From contig NZ_KE150260.1 of NCBI RefSeq assembly GCF_000411115.1, positions 1 to 64,000 of the forward strand: a DNA stretch of 64,000 bases, written 5' to 3'. Shown here one piece after another: positions 46,527-55,900 of the stretch. The notes beneath the pieces were generated by a model. That model saw only the letters and a program-made list of their open reading frames with translations, ran no database searches and was not told where the DNA came from. The stretch is from Capnocytophaga granulosa ATCC 51502 (lineage in GTDB: Bacteria > Bacteroidota > Bacteroidia > Flavobacteriales > Flavobacteriaceae). Made by a program: the position numbers and the translations under genes. The first letter of the stretch is position 1. Each line of letters opens with the position of its first letter.

Positions 46527-47831
46527 TTAATGGTTTATTCTTTTCTTTAAGTAAGGTAGATCGATACAGAGTTTTCTGCTCTCTGTAGTCTCTGTAGGGA
46601 TTTGCACCTGTTGCATATCCTGTTGGAGAATTTCCCAAAGCAGGCTGTTGAGCCCTCTAACACCCAACTGCTTATCGGCAGCATAGGAGGCTAATTTCTG
46701 TATGGCTTTTTCCTCTACCTTTAGGGTAGTATTATGCAGTTTGAAAAAATGCTCATAGCTGCGCAAGGGAGAGGAATCACCCAATAAAATTTCTTTTAAT
46801 ATAGCAGGAGTAATAGGCTTAAGGGCTACAAAATCATTGATACGCCCCAGTATCTCTCGTTTTTTGATAACCTTGAGGAAATCCTCACGAGTGGCCTTAT
46901 CATAGAAAGTGCCTTCCTTTTTGCCTGTCTTTGTCTCTGGTGACACAAACCCATTTATTCTTGCTTTATTGAGTTGATCAAAAACACCTGTAAAAAGGAA
47001 TAGTATTTTCTTAGTAGAAATAGTATGACTGACCTTACTATTATAGTAAGAAGTGGAAAAAGTGGCCTTGCCATTGTCATCAATAAGATTGAGCAATTCA
47101 TTGATAATTCTATCATTATAAGTACCACTATAGAAGAGTTTGTCAAACTCATCGAAGAGGATAACTGATTGTTCTACTGCCGCAAGGTTTTGGCCGGTTC
47201 GCTGGTAAATCTCTGCAAATACATCCGTCAGGGAAGCACCTACGATTCCTTCTTGTACGACAGAATTGCAATTAATAACACCGAACTCACTGCCCAATAC
47301 ATCGGCCAGTACCTGTACACTATAGGTCTTACCGACCCCTGTAGGCCCATAGGCCAAGAGATTCGCTTTAGGCAACGAAAGATCCGAAGTGCGTAGTCGC
47401 TTATAGTGGGTATAGAGACATAAGGAAAGCTTCTTAAGGTAGGCATCTTGGCCTTTTACATATTTTTGAGCATAAGCATATAGGGTCGTAGGAGTGATAA
47501 AATCCTCTCCTATATCTAAGAAAGACAAGTGCGTACGCTTGCACAATTTCTTTATCTGAGAGAGGGGCACCTCCTCTATATAGGTCATCCAATTCTTCAG
47601 ATAAGCCTTGGCCTGCTGGCAACATTGCTGATAGCGGTCAGTCCCTTGTAGCTTACTCACTTCCTCGGCAAAGCCCAAGAGGTGCTGTTCCAGTTTCTGT
47701 TGGAGGTTCTTTTTAAGTGCCTCGCTCTTATTAGGTAATCCCTCCAAGGTACGCTTTACAAAAGGAAAGTCCAAGGAAGTATTCGTAAGGAGCAGTTCTT
47801 TGATTTGGGTATCTATATTTTGCATTTCCAT
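46527..47831 (-). CDS. ClpX-like AAA+ unfoldase
   Basis: The 434-residue protein has a helical N-terminal domain of about 125 residues instead of the ClpX zinc domain. The AAA+ module has Walker A 'YGPTGVGKTYSVQVLADVLG' (about residues 161-180) and a pore loop 'GIVGAS' at 195-200, equivalent to the GYVG loop of ClpX. Walker B is 'VILFDEFDKLF' at 223-233. An Arg finger in 'ILGRINDFVAL' (R330) and sensor 2 in 'LGVRGLNSLLWE' complete it. These features are those of the ClpX/HslU clade, so substrate unfolding is expected. No ClpP gene is adjacent and no clear IGF loop is seen. It has its own promoter with the shared box. Confidence 0.85.
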   Translation of the reverse strand: MEMQNIDTQIKELLLTNTSLDFPFVKRTLEGLPNKSEALKKNLQQKLEQHLLGFAEEVSKLQGTDRYQQCCQQAKAYLKNWMTYIEEVPLSQIKKLCKRTHLSFLDIGEDFITPTTLYAYAQKYVKGQDAYLKKLSLCLYTHYKRLRTSDLSLPKANLLAYGPTGVGKTYSVQVLADVLGSEFGVINCNSVVQEGIVGASLTDVFAEIYQRTGQNLAAVEQSVILFDEFDKLFYSGTYNDRIINELLNLIDDNGKATFSTSYYNSKVSHTISTKKILFLFTGVFDQLNKARINGFVSPETKTGKKEGTFYDKATREDFLKVIKKREILGRINDFVALKPITPAILKEILLGDSSPLRSYEHFFKLHNTTLKVEEKAIQKLASYAADKQLGVRGLNSLLWEILQQDMQQVQIPTETTESRKLCIDLPYLKKRINH

Positions 47832-47851
47832 AGTGTGGTTCTTTTGGAATG

Positions 47852-47894
47852 CAAGTTACGTTTTTCTTAGCCGATAGGGGTATGAGTTGGTATG
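47852..47894 (-). promoter_or_regulatory. Promoter with shared 15-bp box, ClpX-like unit
   Basis: The box GTATGAGTTGGTATG (plus-strand writing, 47880-47894) lies 21 bp upstream of a weak -7 (minus strand TAACTTGC, 47851-47858) and about 50 bp before the ATG at 47831. Spacing agrees with the two other copies. Confidence 0.6.
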
Positions 47895-47911
47895 AGCTAT
47901 TCGGATCGCAA

Positions 47912-49927
47912 TTATTTTATTTTATTGTATAAGTCAGGTACATTATTTCTAAAGAATATTCGTTCTTCAAAAGTAAGGGCTATATCTTGTAGGTTATTTA
48001 TAGTTCTTCTACCTGTATTTGCGGTTAAGCGTAAGCATTTACTGGTAATTCTATTATCAGGTTTTTTATAGGTTTCATTTTTATCAAACTTATACTTTAT
48101 CAAAAAATAATTAACTGCTGCTATTTTATGTTTTCTTATCAAATCCTCTTCTGAAAATTCTTTTTCTATCCAATAATATAAATAAATAGCAAAACGACGT
48201 ACAATTAGTTTATCTATAAAAGTATCTTCATCCTTTATAAAGTTCAATATCCTCATTTCATTTTTTAATTCATTGAAAATAGATGATCTTTCTTTATCTT
48301 CTAATTGATTATATACATCATCTATTTTAGATTGGATATTTTTTCCTATTATTAATGCTTCTATTTTATTAAATATGTTTTTTTCTCTTTCACTCCCTCT
48401 TTTTACCACCCCTTCTAACTTCCCTCTAATATTTATTTTAGTATTTCCATCTAACATTCCTTTATTTTTTATTCTATCAAAAATTTTTCCTATCCATTCT
48501 TTTATATATACATCATTAGGATATCCTTCATATATATTATTCCATTCTTCTTTATATCCTGTTATTTTATTTAATATTCCTATTGTAGTTGGAGCTTTAT
48601 ATACATTAGAGGTTGTATTATTGTTTATTTCATTTTTAAAACTATTTATAAGCTTTATAGCTCCTTTATCTATCTTTTCAAGCGCTTCTTTCCGCATCAA
48701 AAGCCACTTATAAAACTCAAAGAGTTTTTCACTTCCAAAGGCATTGACCTTAAGTCTTTCTTCGGTATCGGCCGCCCAATAGTGGAGTTTCTGGATAAAA
48801 TTGGCACGCTGTTCTGCTGTCGAGAGCACCAATTGCTTATTCTCAGGAACAATCAGTATAGGGCTAAGGCTGGAGATCCGATGCTGGAACATTCTGGGAA
48901 GCTCTGAAAGTGCTATAAATACACAGTAATGCCCCATAGCAACCACCTTCTCTATAAAACGGTAGCCCTGAGGTTGGGTCATCGTGCGCTGAGAAAGAGC
49001 AGCAGAAGGATTATCCCAAATGCGAAAATCCACAATCACTACCTTATAAGTATTATTAGTATCTGCTTTTATCTCAGCTAAGGCCTCTACTGTATTGGTG
49101 TGATGGGTCAGTATTATTTTATCCTTAGCCTCCACTTTAAATTCTTTTAGAATATTTTCATCATCTTCTAAAATGAGTACATGAGGCTTTTGCTTATCAG
49201 TAGCTGTGTTTTCCTTTGGAAGAGAAAGTATAGCATCGGTAAAGAGTTTTTCTGCTTCGGTACAGATATTCCTAATTTCTTCTTCAGTGGCACTATCCAA
49301 TAGTTCAAGTAGCTGTTTTTTCTCAGTACTTTCAGCGGCGGTTTGCAAGATCTGTTCAAGCCATTTTCTATAATATTTAATCTTTTCCTGTTTTACATCA
49401 TGCCTAATAAGCGCTAACATTCCCTTTGGATTAGCAAACTGATAAGCATCTTCTTTCTCAAGAGGCAACACTCGCTCCATCTTATAGAAAGCTTCCAAAT
49501 CTGCATTACTTGGCCCTGTTGTTGAAAGTTGAATAAAATGATATCCTAAGGTATATAAGGAAATAATTTGCATATCGGGATAGCTGTCGATTATATCCTT
49601 TTTTGGCAAAAAAGAAAGGAATAGTACAGGAATATCTATCTCTCTATTCAAGCATATTTCTCTTTGTACCAATCTCACTCCCCAATGTTCCTTCGCCTCA
49701 TGTAGCTTTCCTTGTCCATCTTGCCAAGTAAGCTGACAGAGTACTACTAAAGCAGCATATTCACTACTTTTTATAGCCTCTCGTTTCTTTTCAAAAGAAG
49801 GCCAATCATACACAAAGTCTATCGCTCCTATCCTATCTTTTGAGAAAAAACTATTTTGAAAATAGTTTTCTATCTCATCCTTTTCTTTATACTTATTAAA
49901 GCATAATAAAATTTTTCTATTTATCAT
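47912..49927 (-). CDS. Receiver-domain protein 1 of the SLOG-kinase operon
   Basis: The 671 residues begin with a receiver- or TIR-like alpha/beta domain ('KILLCFNKYKEKDEIENYF', about 1-170) and a helical linker. A receiver domain at about 248-385 has acidic 'ILEDDEN' (254-256), the probable phospho-Asp in 'VVIVDFRIW' (D300) and Lys364. The C-terminal 270 residues are helical and very Asn/Ile/Lys-rich with no recognised family. The N-terminal and receiver parts are paralogous to those of the 827-residue protein upstream. DNA composition turns sharply AT-rich at about 48.7 kb. The start overlaps the upstream gene by 11 bp. Confidence 0.75.
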   Translation of the reverse strand: MINRKILLCFNKYKEKDEIENYFQNSFFSKDRIGAIDFVYDWPSFEKKREAIKSSEYAALVVLCQLTWQDGQGKLHEAKEHWGVRLVQREICLNREIDIPVLFLSFLPKKDIIDSYPDMQIISLYTLGYHFIQLSTTGPSNADLEAFYKMERVLPLEKEDAYQFANPKGMLALIRHDVKQEKIKYYRKWLEQILQTAAESTEKKQLLELLDSATEEEIRNICTEAEKLFTDAILSLPKENTATDKQKPHVLILEDDENILKEFKVEAKDKIILTHHTNTVEALAEIKADTNNTYKVVIVDFRIWDNPSAALSQRTMTQPQGYRFIEKVVAMGHYCVFIALSELPRMFQHRISSLSPILIVPENKQLVLSTAEQRANFIQKLHYWAADTEERLKVNAFGSEKLFEFYKWLLMRKEALEKIDKGAIKLINSFKNEINNNTTSNVYKAPTTIGILNKITGYKEEWNNIYEGYPNDVYIKEWIGKIFDRIKNKGMLDGNTKINIRGKLEGVVKRGSEREKNIFNKIEALIIGKNIQSKIDDVYNQLEDKERSSIFNELKNEMRILNFIKDEDTFIDKLIVRRFAIYLYYWIEKEFSEEDLIRKHKIAAVNYFLIKYKFDKNETYKKPDNRITSKCLRLTANTGRRTINNLQDIALTFEERIFFRNNVPDLYNKIK

Positions 49928-52400
49928 TCCAATACTTTTTATCGATTTTGACCTCTAATATATTTGAATTCGATTGTTTTTTGCAAATAGTAAACGTTAC
50001 TTGTGTTCCATCTTTTCTTAATTCCATTGTTTTGCAAAAAGTTATACCATATTCATAAATATTTACGCCATCAGCATTACTTATTACATTTTTACTCATT
50101 ATATGTCTTATCGCATTTTCTCCTTTAATTTTGATTCCTATATCCTTTTCTATTCTTTTCAAGTCCAAATCAGAACACTGTAATATAATACATCTTCTTT
50201 TGCCATCAAATCTTTTAATTTGTCCTTTATATTCTATGGTATCATCATATTCCTTACCTATATCTATATTCATATTTACTACAGCCTCTTCTTTTATTAT
50301 ATTATCAACCTCTTTATTTTCAACAGCTAATATTTTAGCTACTAATTCTTTTCCTCCATCATTTATAGAATCGCTACATTCTATTTCTTCTATTTTAAAA
50401 TATATCTTTTTGTTTTTTAGTTCTTCATCCTTTATTCCCTTTAATTTTTCATTGTTTTTATCAACCTCGAACTCACTTTTCAACACAGGAGTAGTTATTA
50501 TAATTGTGTTTTCTTTTATTTCTGAAACGGCTCCTATATATATAAAATTTTTATTCCATTCATATTCATCTTTATCTCCTATATTCTTATCTATATCCCT
50601 ATTACTCAACAAATTGAAAATAGAAGAAATAAAAACCTGTAAAATTTCTATTTCTATATTTTTATAATGGGTTGCTATATTTCTGTTATTTATTATATTT
50701 TGTGAGTATTGTGATTTATTTTCATCAGTTTTCTTATACTTTTCTTTAGGAGACATTATCTTCAACTTGTCAGCATCCTTACTCTCTTTTTCTGTATAAT
50801 AAATAACTTCGAATACTCTGTACAAATAAATTACAATAAGACTATTATATGCTTTAGATAAGTCTTCTTTATAATCATTTTCTACAATCTCCATTCGTAT
50901 AAAATCAAGATATAACTTTATGGATTCTTTAATTACCTCCCAAATATCTTCCCGCTTTACCATTTCTTTTTTTATATCATCTCCTTCTATATCTATATTG
51001 AGAATTTCCTTTAGAGAGGAAAGATCATTACAGGTTTTTTTATTATTTATTGGAGCTTTTGTCGGCTTTTTCTCTCTAATCCAAAATGCTGTTTCCCACC
51101 AAAAGACATCCTCATGTTTTTTGTATACTTTATATAGGGGTACAAATTTACTATAAACAAAGCGAATATGTTTATTCTTTATAGCCAAGTGATATATTAT
51201 TCGCACAAGATCTATATAGTTATTCAACAGAGATTTGGGGTCATTTTGTTCGTCCAGTCCTTTCTTTTGCCAATAAGCAAGCGCTCCAAATTTATGTATG
51301 TTATGGTACAATTTCCATTTGTTAGAAGCCGTTGTGACAAGTATTGGACAAGGAAAATCCTCTTCCTTAAGAATCTTAAGTATTTGTATTCCAGAGATTT
51401 CTTCCAGAGGTATCTCTTCATCTTCTGCTCTAAGGCGTATATCTAGGATCAAAAGAATTGTTTGGTAAATATTTTTGTCTCCATATAATTTTCTTTCTTC
51501 TATAATTTTGAACAACTCATCTCTTGTTTCTATTATTTTATTTACTACCTCTTCTACGAATGCTTCTCCTTCTATATTTTTGTTGGGGACTATTGTTCTA
51601 AAATACTCATTTTTTTCTCCATAAATAATTTTTTGAAATATATCCGACCAGCCTTCCTCTGCTTGATCATCTACATAAATAATTATAGGAGGTTTTTCTT
51701 TAAACTCTTCCCATATATTAGTGATATCTTCTTCTTTATTTTCCCTTTGATATTCTTCTAACTCTTTTATAATATCGTCTTTATCAATAGGGTTTAGGTA
51801 TTGTGCAATCTGTCCTTCTATACTGTTATATTGTTTCCATAGTTTATCTGTTCTCTTAAAAAATGTCTCTATTGTTGGTTCTAGAGTATAGTGAGCTTGA
51901 TTCTTGAGCCTCTCTTCCATAACCTTATGCATTTGCCAAAGGGTATAGACTCCCCACCAATTGGCAAAAATATGTCGATTATCGGGTAGATAGTTTTCTA
52001 TTTTAAAGAAAGAACTCAAATCCTCGTATACTTGTTGTTGGGATAATGCTTCGAAATCAATACTTTTTATATCAAAAGATGTTGATAGCTGATAATAAGT
52101 TACTCCTTGCGAATAGAGTATTAGATTTCTTGTGTCCTTTAGCAAAAGTTCTTCTCTCGAATAGAAAGAAAAGAGTACACAATGCTGGTGATAGTGGTGC
52201 AAGCGTAGTCGCTTAAGCACCTCTATACCTGCATGCTGAGATAACTCTGGCTTATAATCTATATAGATACAGAAGAGCTTTGGAGGCTCCTGCAAACACT
52301 GTACCTCCTCTATAATCTCCAAAGGAGAGGCACTCGAAAAGGTGACTGCTTCTCCTTCTAAAAAAATAAAATCAGGTTTCCCTACAAAAAATATATTCAT
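49917..52400 (-). CDS. Receiver-domain protein 2 with HEPN-like motif and beta-rich tail
   Basis: The 827 residues share the N-terminal layout of receiver protein 1. The receiver at about 238-385 has all key residues: Asp244/Asp245 ('IIYVDDQ'), Asp320 ('LLILDIRL'), Thr ('ILVTTAS') and Lys379/380. A helical domain (about 485-600) contains 'NNRNIATHYKN', an R-X4-H pattern (R573-H578) as in HEPN ribonucleases. The tail has OB/cold-shock-like strands ('GQIKRFDGKRRCIILQCSD'). The gene overlaps its upstream neighbour by 4 bp. It is plausibly the output component, possibly acting on RNA; this is inference. Confidence 0.75.
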   Translation of the reverse strand: MNIFFVGKPDFIFLEGEAVTFSSASPLEIIEEVQCLQEPPKLFCIYIDYKPELSQHAGIEVLKRLRLHHYHQHCVLFSFYSREELLLKDTRNLILYSQGVTYYQLSTSFDIKSIDFEALSQQQVYEDLSSFFKIENYLPDNRHIFANWWGVYTLWQMHKVMEERLKNQAHYTLEPTIETFFKRTDKLWKQYNSIEGQIAQYLNPIDKDDIIKELEEYQRENKEEDITNIWEEFKEKPPIIIYVDDQAEEGWSDIFQKIIYGEKNEYFRTIVPNKNIEGEAFVEEVVNKIIETRDELFKIIEERKLYGDKNIYQTILLILDIRLRAEDEEIPLEEISGIQILKILKEEDFPCPILVTTASNKWKLYHNIHKFGALAYWQKKGLDEQNDPKSLLNNYIDLVRIIYHLAIKNKHIRFVYSKFVPLYKVYKKHEDVFWWETAFWIREKKPTKAPINNKKTCNDLSSLKEILNIDIEGDDIKKEMVKREDIWEVIKESIKLYLDFIRMEIVENDYKEDLSKAYNSLIVIYLYRVFEVIYYTEKESKDADKLKIMSPKEKYKKTDENKSQYSQNIINNRNIATHYKNIEIEILQVFISSIFNLLSNRDIDKNIGDKDEYEWNKNFIYIGAVSEIKENTIIITTPVLKSEFEVDKNNEKLKGIKDEELKNKKIYFKIEEIECSDSINDGGKELVAKILAVENKEVDNIIKEEAVVNMNIDIGKEYDDTIEYKGQIKRFDGKRRCIILQCSDLDLKRIEKDIGIKIKGENAIRHIMSKNVISNADGVNIYEYGITFCKTMELRKDGTQVTFTICKKQSNSNILEVKIDKKYWNDK

Positions 52401-52960
52401 TCTTTTTTATTTTTAATACTTTCAAGGAATTCTTTCTCTGCTCTTTTTGTCTTTTCTGTTTCTCCTTCATAGAAAATAGCTTCTATGATATCTGCAATTT
52501 GGTCTTGAGTATAGGCGAGCCCATCTGCTTTCCATTCTCTTCCATTTACTCCTCTTTCTATTAAAAAGCTTGATATTTTTTGGGCAAAAACATCATAGGT
52601 TCTATCCCTTCCTACATGCTGTCCCACTTTTTTTCTCTTCTCATCAATATCAAAGAGAATACTTTCATGATCAAATTTATTACCATGATCATTAAGATGA
52701 TAAAGTATATAGATATCATCCTCGTCTTCCTTTATATTATTATAAAATTTCTTGAATGACTGCTGATCTATCATATCACTTGCTAAAAAGAGAACATCTT
52801 CTTTATTATAGTCAGAAATCAAAACATTTCCTCTAAGTGCCATTACCCCTTTGTTTTCTAATTCTTTTATTTCTTTGAACTCTACTTTATTCCGTTCTCT
52901 ATCTTCGGGCATAAAATTTTTTATACTTCTCTTATTAGTAAAAACGATTAACTTTTCCAT
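52397..52960 (-). CDS. Unknown protein between kinase and receiver genes, 187 aa
   Basis: The N-terminal ~140 residues alternate strands and helices ('KLIVFTNKRSI', 'VLISDYNKEDVLFLASDMID', 'IYILYHLNDHGNKF'), suggesting an alpha/beta fold. The C-terminus is helical and charged. No family is recognised. Its start overlaps the kinase stop (TAATG) and its end overlaps the next start by 4 bp, so it is an integral part of the operon. Confidence 0.65.
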   Translation of the reverse strand: MEKLIVFTNKRSIKNFMPEDRERNKVEFKEIKELENKGVMALRGNVLISDYNKEDVLFLASDMIDQQSFKKFYNNIKEDEDDIYILYHLNDHGNKFDHESILFDIDEKRKKVGQHVGRDRTYDVFAQKISSFLIERGVNGREWKADGLAYTQDQIADIIEAIFYEGETEKTKRAEKEFLESIKNKKE

Positions 52961-55900
52961 TATCTTCTTGATTGGTTTAATATATAATTAATTGAATATT
53001 TATTTCTATTTTCCACAAAAGCATATAATAAGGAAGAGATATTCAGGTAATTTACCGATAAGGGAAGGTGCTCTAAGGTTTGTCTTCCTCTTCCTGAAGT
53101 AACTATAACCCGTGTTACTTTTACCCATTTGTTCAATTGCTTATTAATAGCTTCTGTCCTATTAGTGTCATTGTTATAAATCCGCTCTAAGATTCCATAG
53201 TGAATTACTAAAAACTCTGCTTTTTTTATATTATCTATATATGCTATAATTGCATTTTTATCATCGTTTGAAAAATGTTCTTTCGCCAAATCTATTTCTT
53301 CTTTTTTAGGAATGAGTACATTTATATAATTAAAAATCTCAGCTTCTTTCACCCCTTGGCCATCTTTTGCAGGATAAATACTTTCTGCAGCTCTTTGGAT
53401 ACGCTCATCTATTACGATTACTTTGTTGAAATAGGCTTCTACTAATTTTTGACATATAGGAGACTTTCTTGCCTCTTCTACATATTCTTCTAAATCATTT
53501 TTAAACCCTGGTAATTTCCGTTGTGCTGCACTTGATAATGGTTCTATAGTTACCAAAGAGGTATTTACACCTTCAGTCAGTCTTTCCCAGGTACGATAAT
53601 TATTCAAATGGTTAAAGAAGACCACTTGTCTACATTCATCATAATCAAATCCATTTTCTATATCTGTCTCTCTTATTATATCTTGGCATATATTTTGATT
53701 AACTTTTGTTGTATTTTCATCTATTTCCTCATCTTCCTTTCCTTCCCACCGTTCCCATACCTTTTTTTCAAAATCTTCTATATCTTTTGAATCTATTAGT
53801 TTCTTTACAAAGTCTTTTTCTATGAGCATCAGTCTCTCTGGAAGTAGAGATAGTATCTCTATTCTTTCCTTTCTATTAGTTTGTTTATCATTATGTGTTT
53901 TGTAAAAACATTCTCCTAATTCCCCTAATTTATCCTGAGCTCCTTCTTGTAAAAATATAAATTCATAACTATATACTTGCCCTTCTTCTATACTTTTTTT
54001 AAATCCTTCTGCTGCTAAAAAACTTATTCCATAACTTTCTAAGGATTTTTTATTTTTTTCTTCTAAGAAATAATCTTCTTTAAACACAAAGGCGTATTTT
54101 TCAGGTTTTCTTACGTAAAAACGATAGCCTAAATATCTATTTTCTGTTTCTCTAAGGTTTTGAAGAGCCTCATCATAAACTTGATTTGTAGTAAAAGCAT
54201 GCAAGAAAGTAAGGTTGTGTTCTTGAAAAATTTCCACTACATTTTTTCCTGTTTTTTTATATTCCTTGAGTGTTTTTTCTGAAAATTCTCCTATTTTAGC
54301 TATATCTTCTTGTTGCAAAAATGCTCCGGCTGCTTTCATTTCTAACTGTCCTAAACCATAAGAACGCAATTGATTATTATTCATATTAAAAGCAGACTTA
54401 AGTAACATGTTATTTAATTTACTTTTTAATCTTCTCGAGTTTGTCTGTACAATAGAGTCAAAAATTTCTACTTCGTAATATTTCTTCAATGACTTTGAAT
54501 TAGAAAACTTAACTACAAAATGTACACAATCTTGCATTCCTATCACATTATGTTTAGCTGTATTTCGAATGATGTTTTCTATAATATTATAAAAAGCTTG
54601 TTGTCCTATAGTTCCTCCTGGTAACATAATAGAAATATCATTTTTCTCATCAAAGATTTCATATCCTTCTTCTGTCTCTTTAATAAAATGTATTTGATAT
54701 TTAAAATTGTCTATCCCCGATATATAATTAAGCAAAATACGGTTTTCATCTAACTGTTTAAAAAGTTCTCCATATACTCTTTTCTCTGCTACCGTATTAG
54801 TTATTCCATAAACTGCCTCATTGAGGTAAAAACAACGATTAGAAATATACCTAAAAAACACTGCTAATTGTTCTTGCTGCTCTATAGGGGTTATTCCCCT
54901 TTGTTTTTCTTCCCAAGGAAGCTGGAAACTACCTTGATAAGTATTAGGTTTCTGTATATGGCTTTTTAATTTATTAAAGGAGAAATCCTCTCCCTTCTGC
55001 AAATGAACGAGTACGTGTGAGATAATATTATGAGAGAGATTCCTAATAAATACCTGTGCATAAGCAGCCTTTCTTGCCTGTTCTTCAACATTTTTTTTAC
55101 TCTCTTCTAATTTCTTATTTATATTTAGTAATTCCCTATTACTTTCTTCTATTTTATTGTTCTTTTCTCCAATTACTTCAGCTGTTTTTGAGGAAGAGAA
55201 TTGAGAAATAAAATTTTCTACATGTAACTTAATAACATTTATCTTTGTCTCAGGCAATTGCTGATTAAATAAAATAAAGATAGAAAATCTTAATTTGTTA
55301 AGCCCTGCTCCAAAAGATTTACATCTCCATAGAAGCGTCTGCCCATATTGTTTCTTATCTAGAAATTTTGCAAATTTTTCAAAGATCTTATCTTTCCCTG
55401 ATAGCTGTGATCCGTTTTTAAGCCGTTCTAATCTGTATTCAGAAACACTAGTATGAGTTTTTTCTGGATAATAATGTAGATGTTCTAGTCGACGATGTTT
55501 TCCATTAGGTAAAATAGTTACTGCATATACTTCCTCTTCCCTTGCAAAGTGCGTATTTTCCTTATATTTCGAATCATTTAAATAGTTGAAATATTCTAAA
55601 GAAGTATTTATATAACTTTCTGTTTCATAAGAAATTGAAAAGATTTTAACTTCTTTTTCTTCTTCAATAACATAGTTAAAATCAATAGCCAATATAGGTA
55701 CATCATATTCTATATTTCGTTCTTTTTTAGGGACATTTATGTATAAGCAATCTAAAATATCTTCTTTTAAGCCTTCCAAACTTGCTGTTTTTGAAGTTGC
55801 TGAGCTATATTGCCTTGGAGATATTTGATTAAAAAGGAAGGCCTTATTCAAAGTCTTTACCTTTTCTACAGGAAGCTCTCCTTTCCAAAAAGGAACAGAA

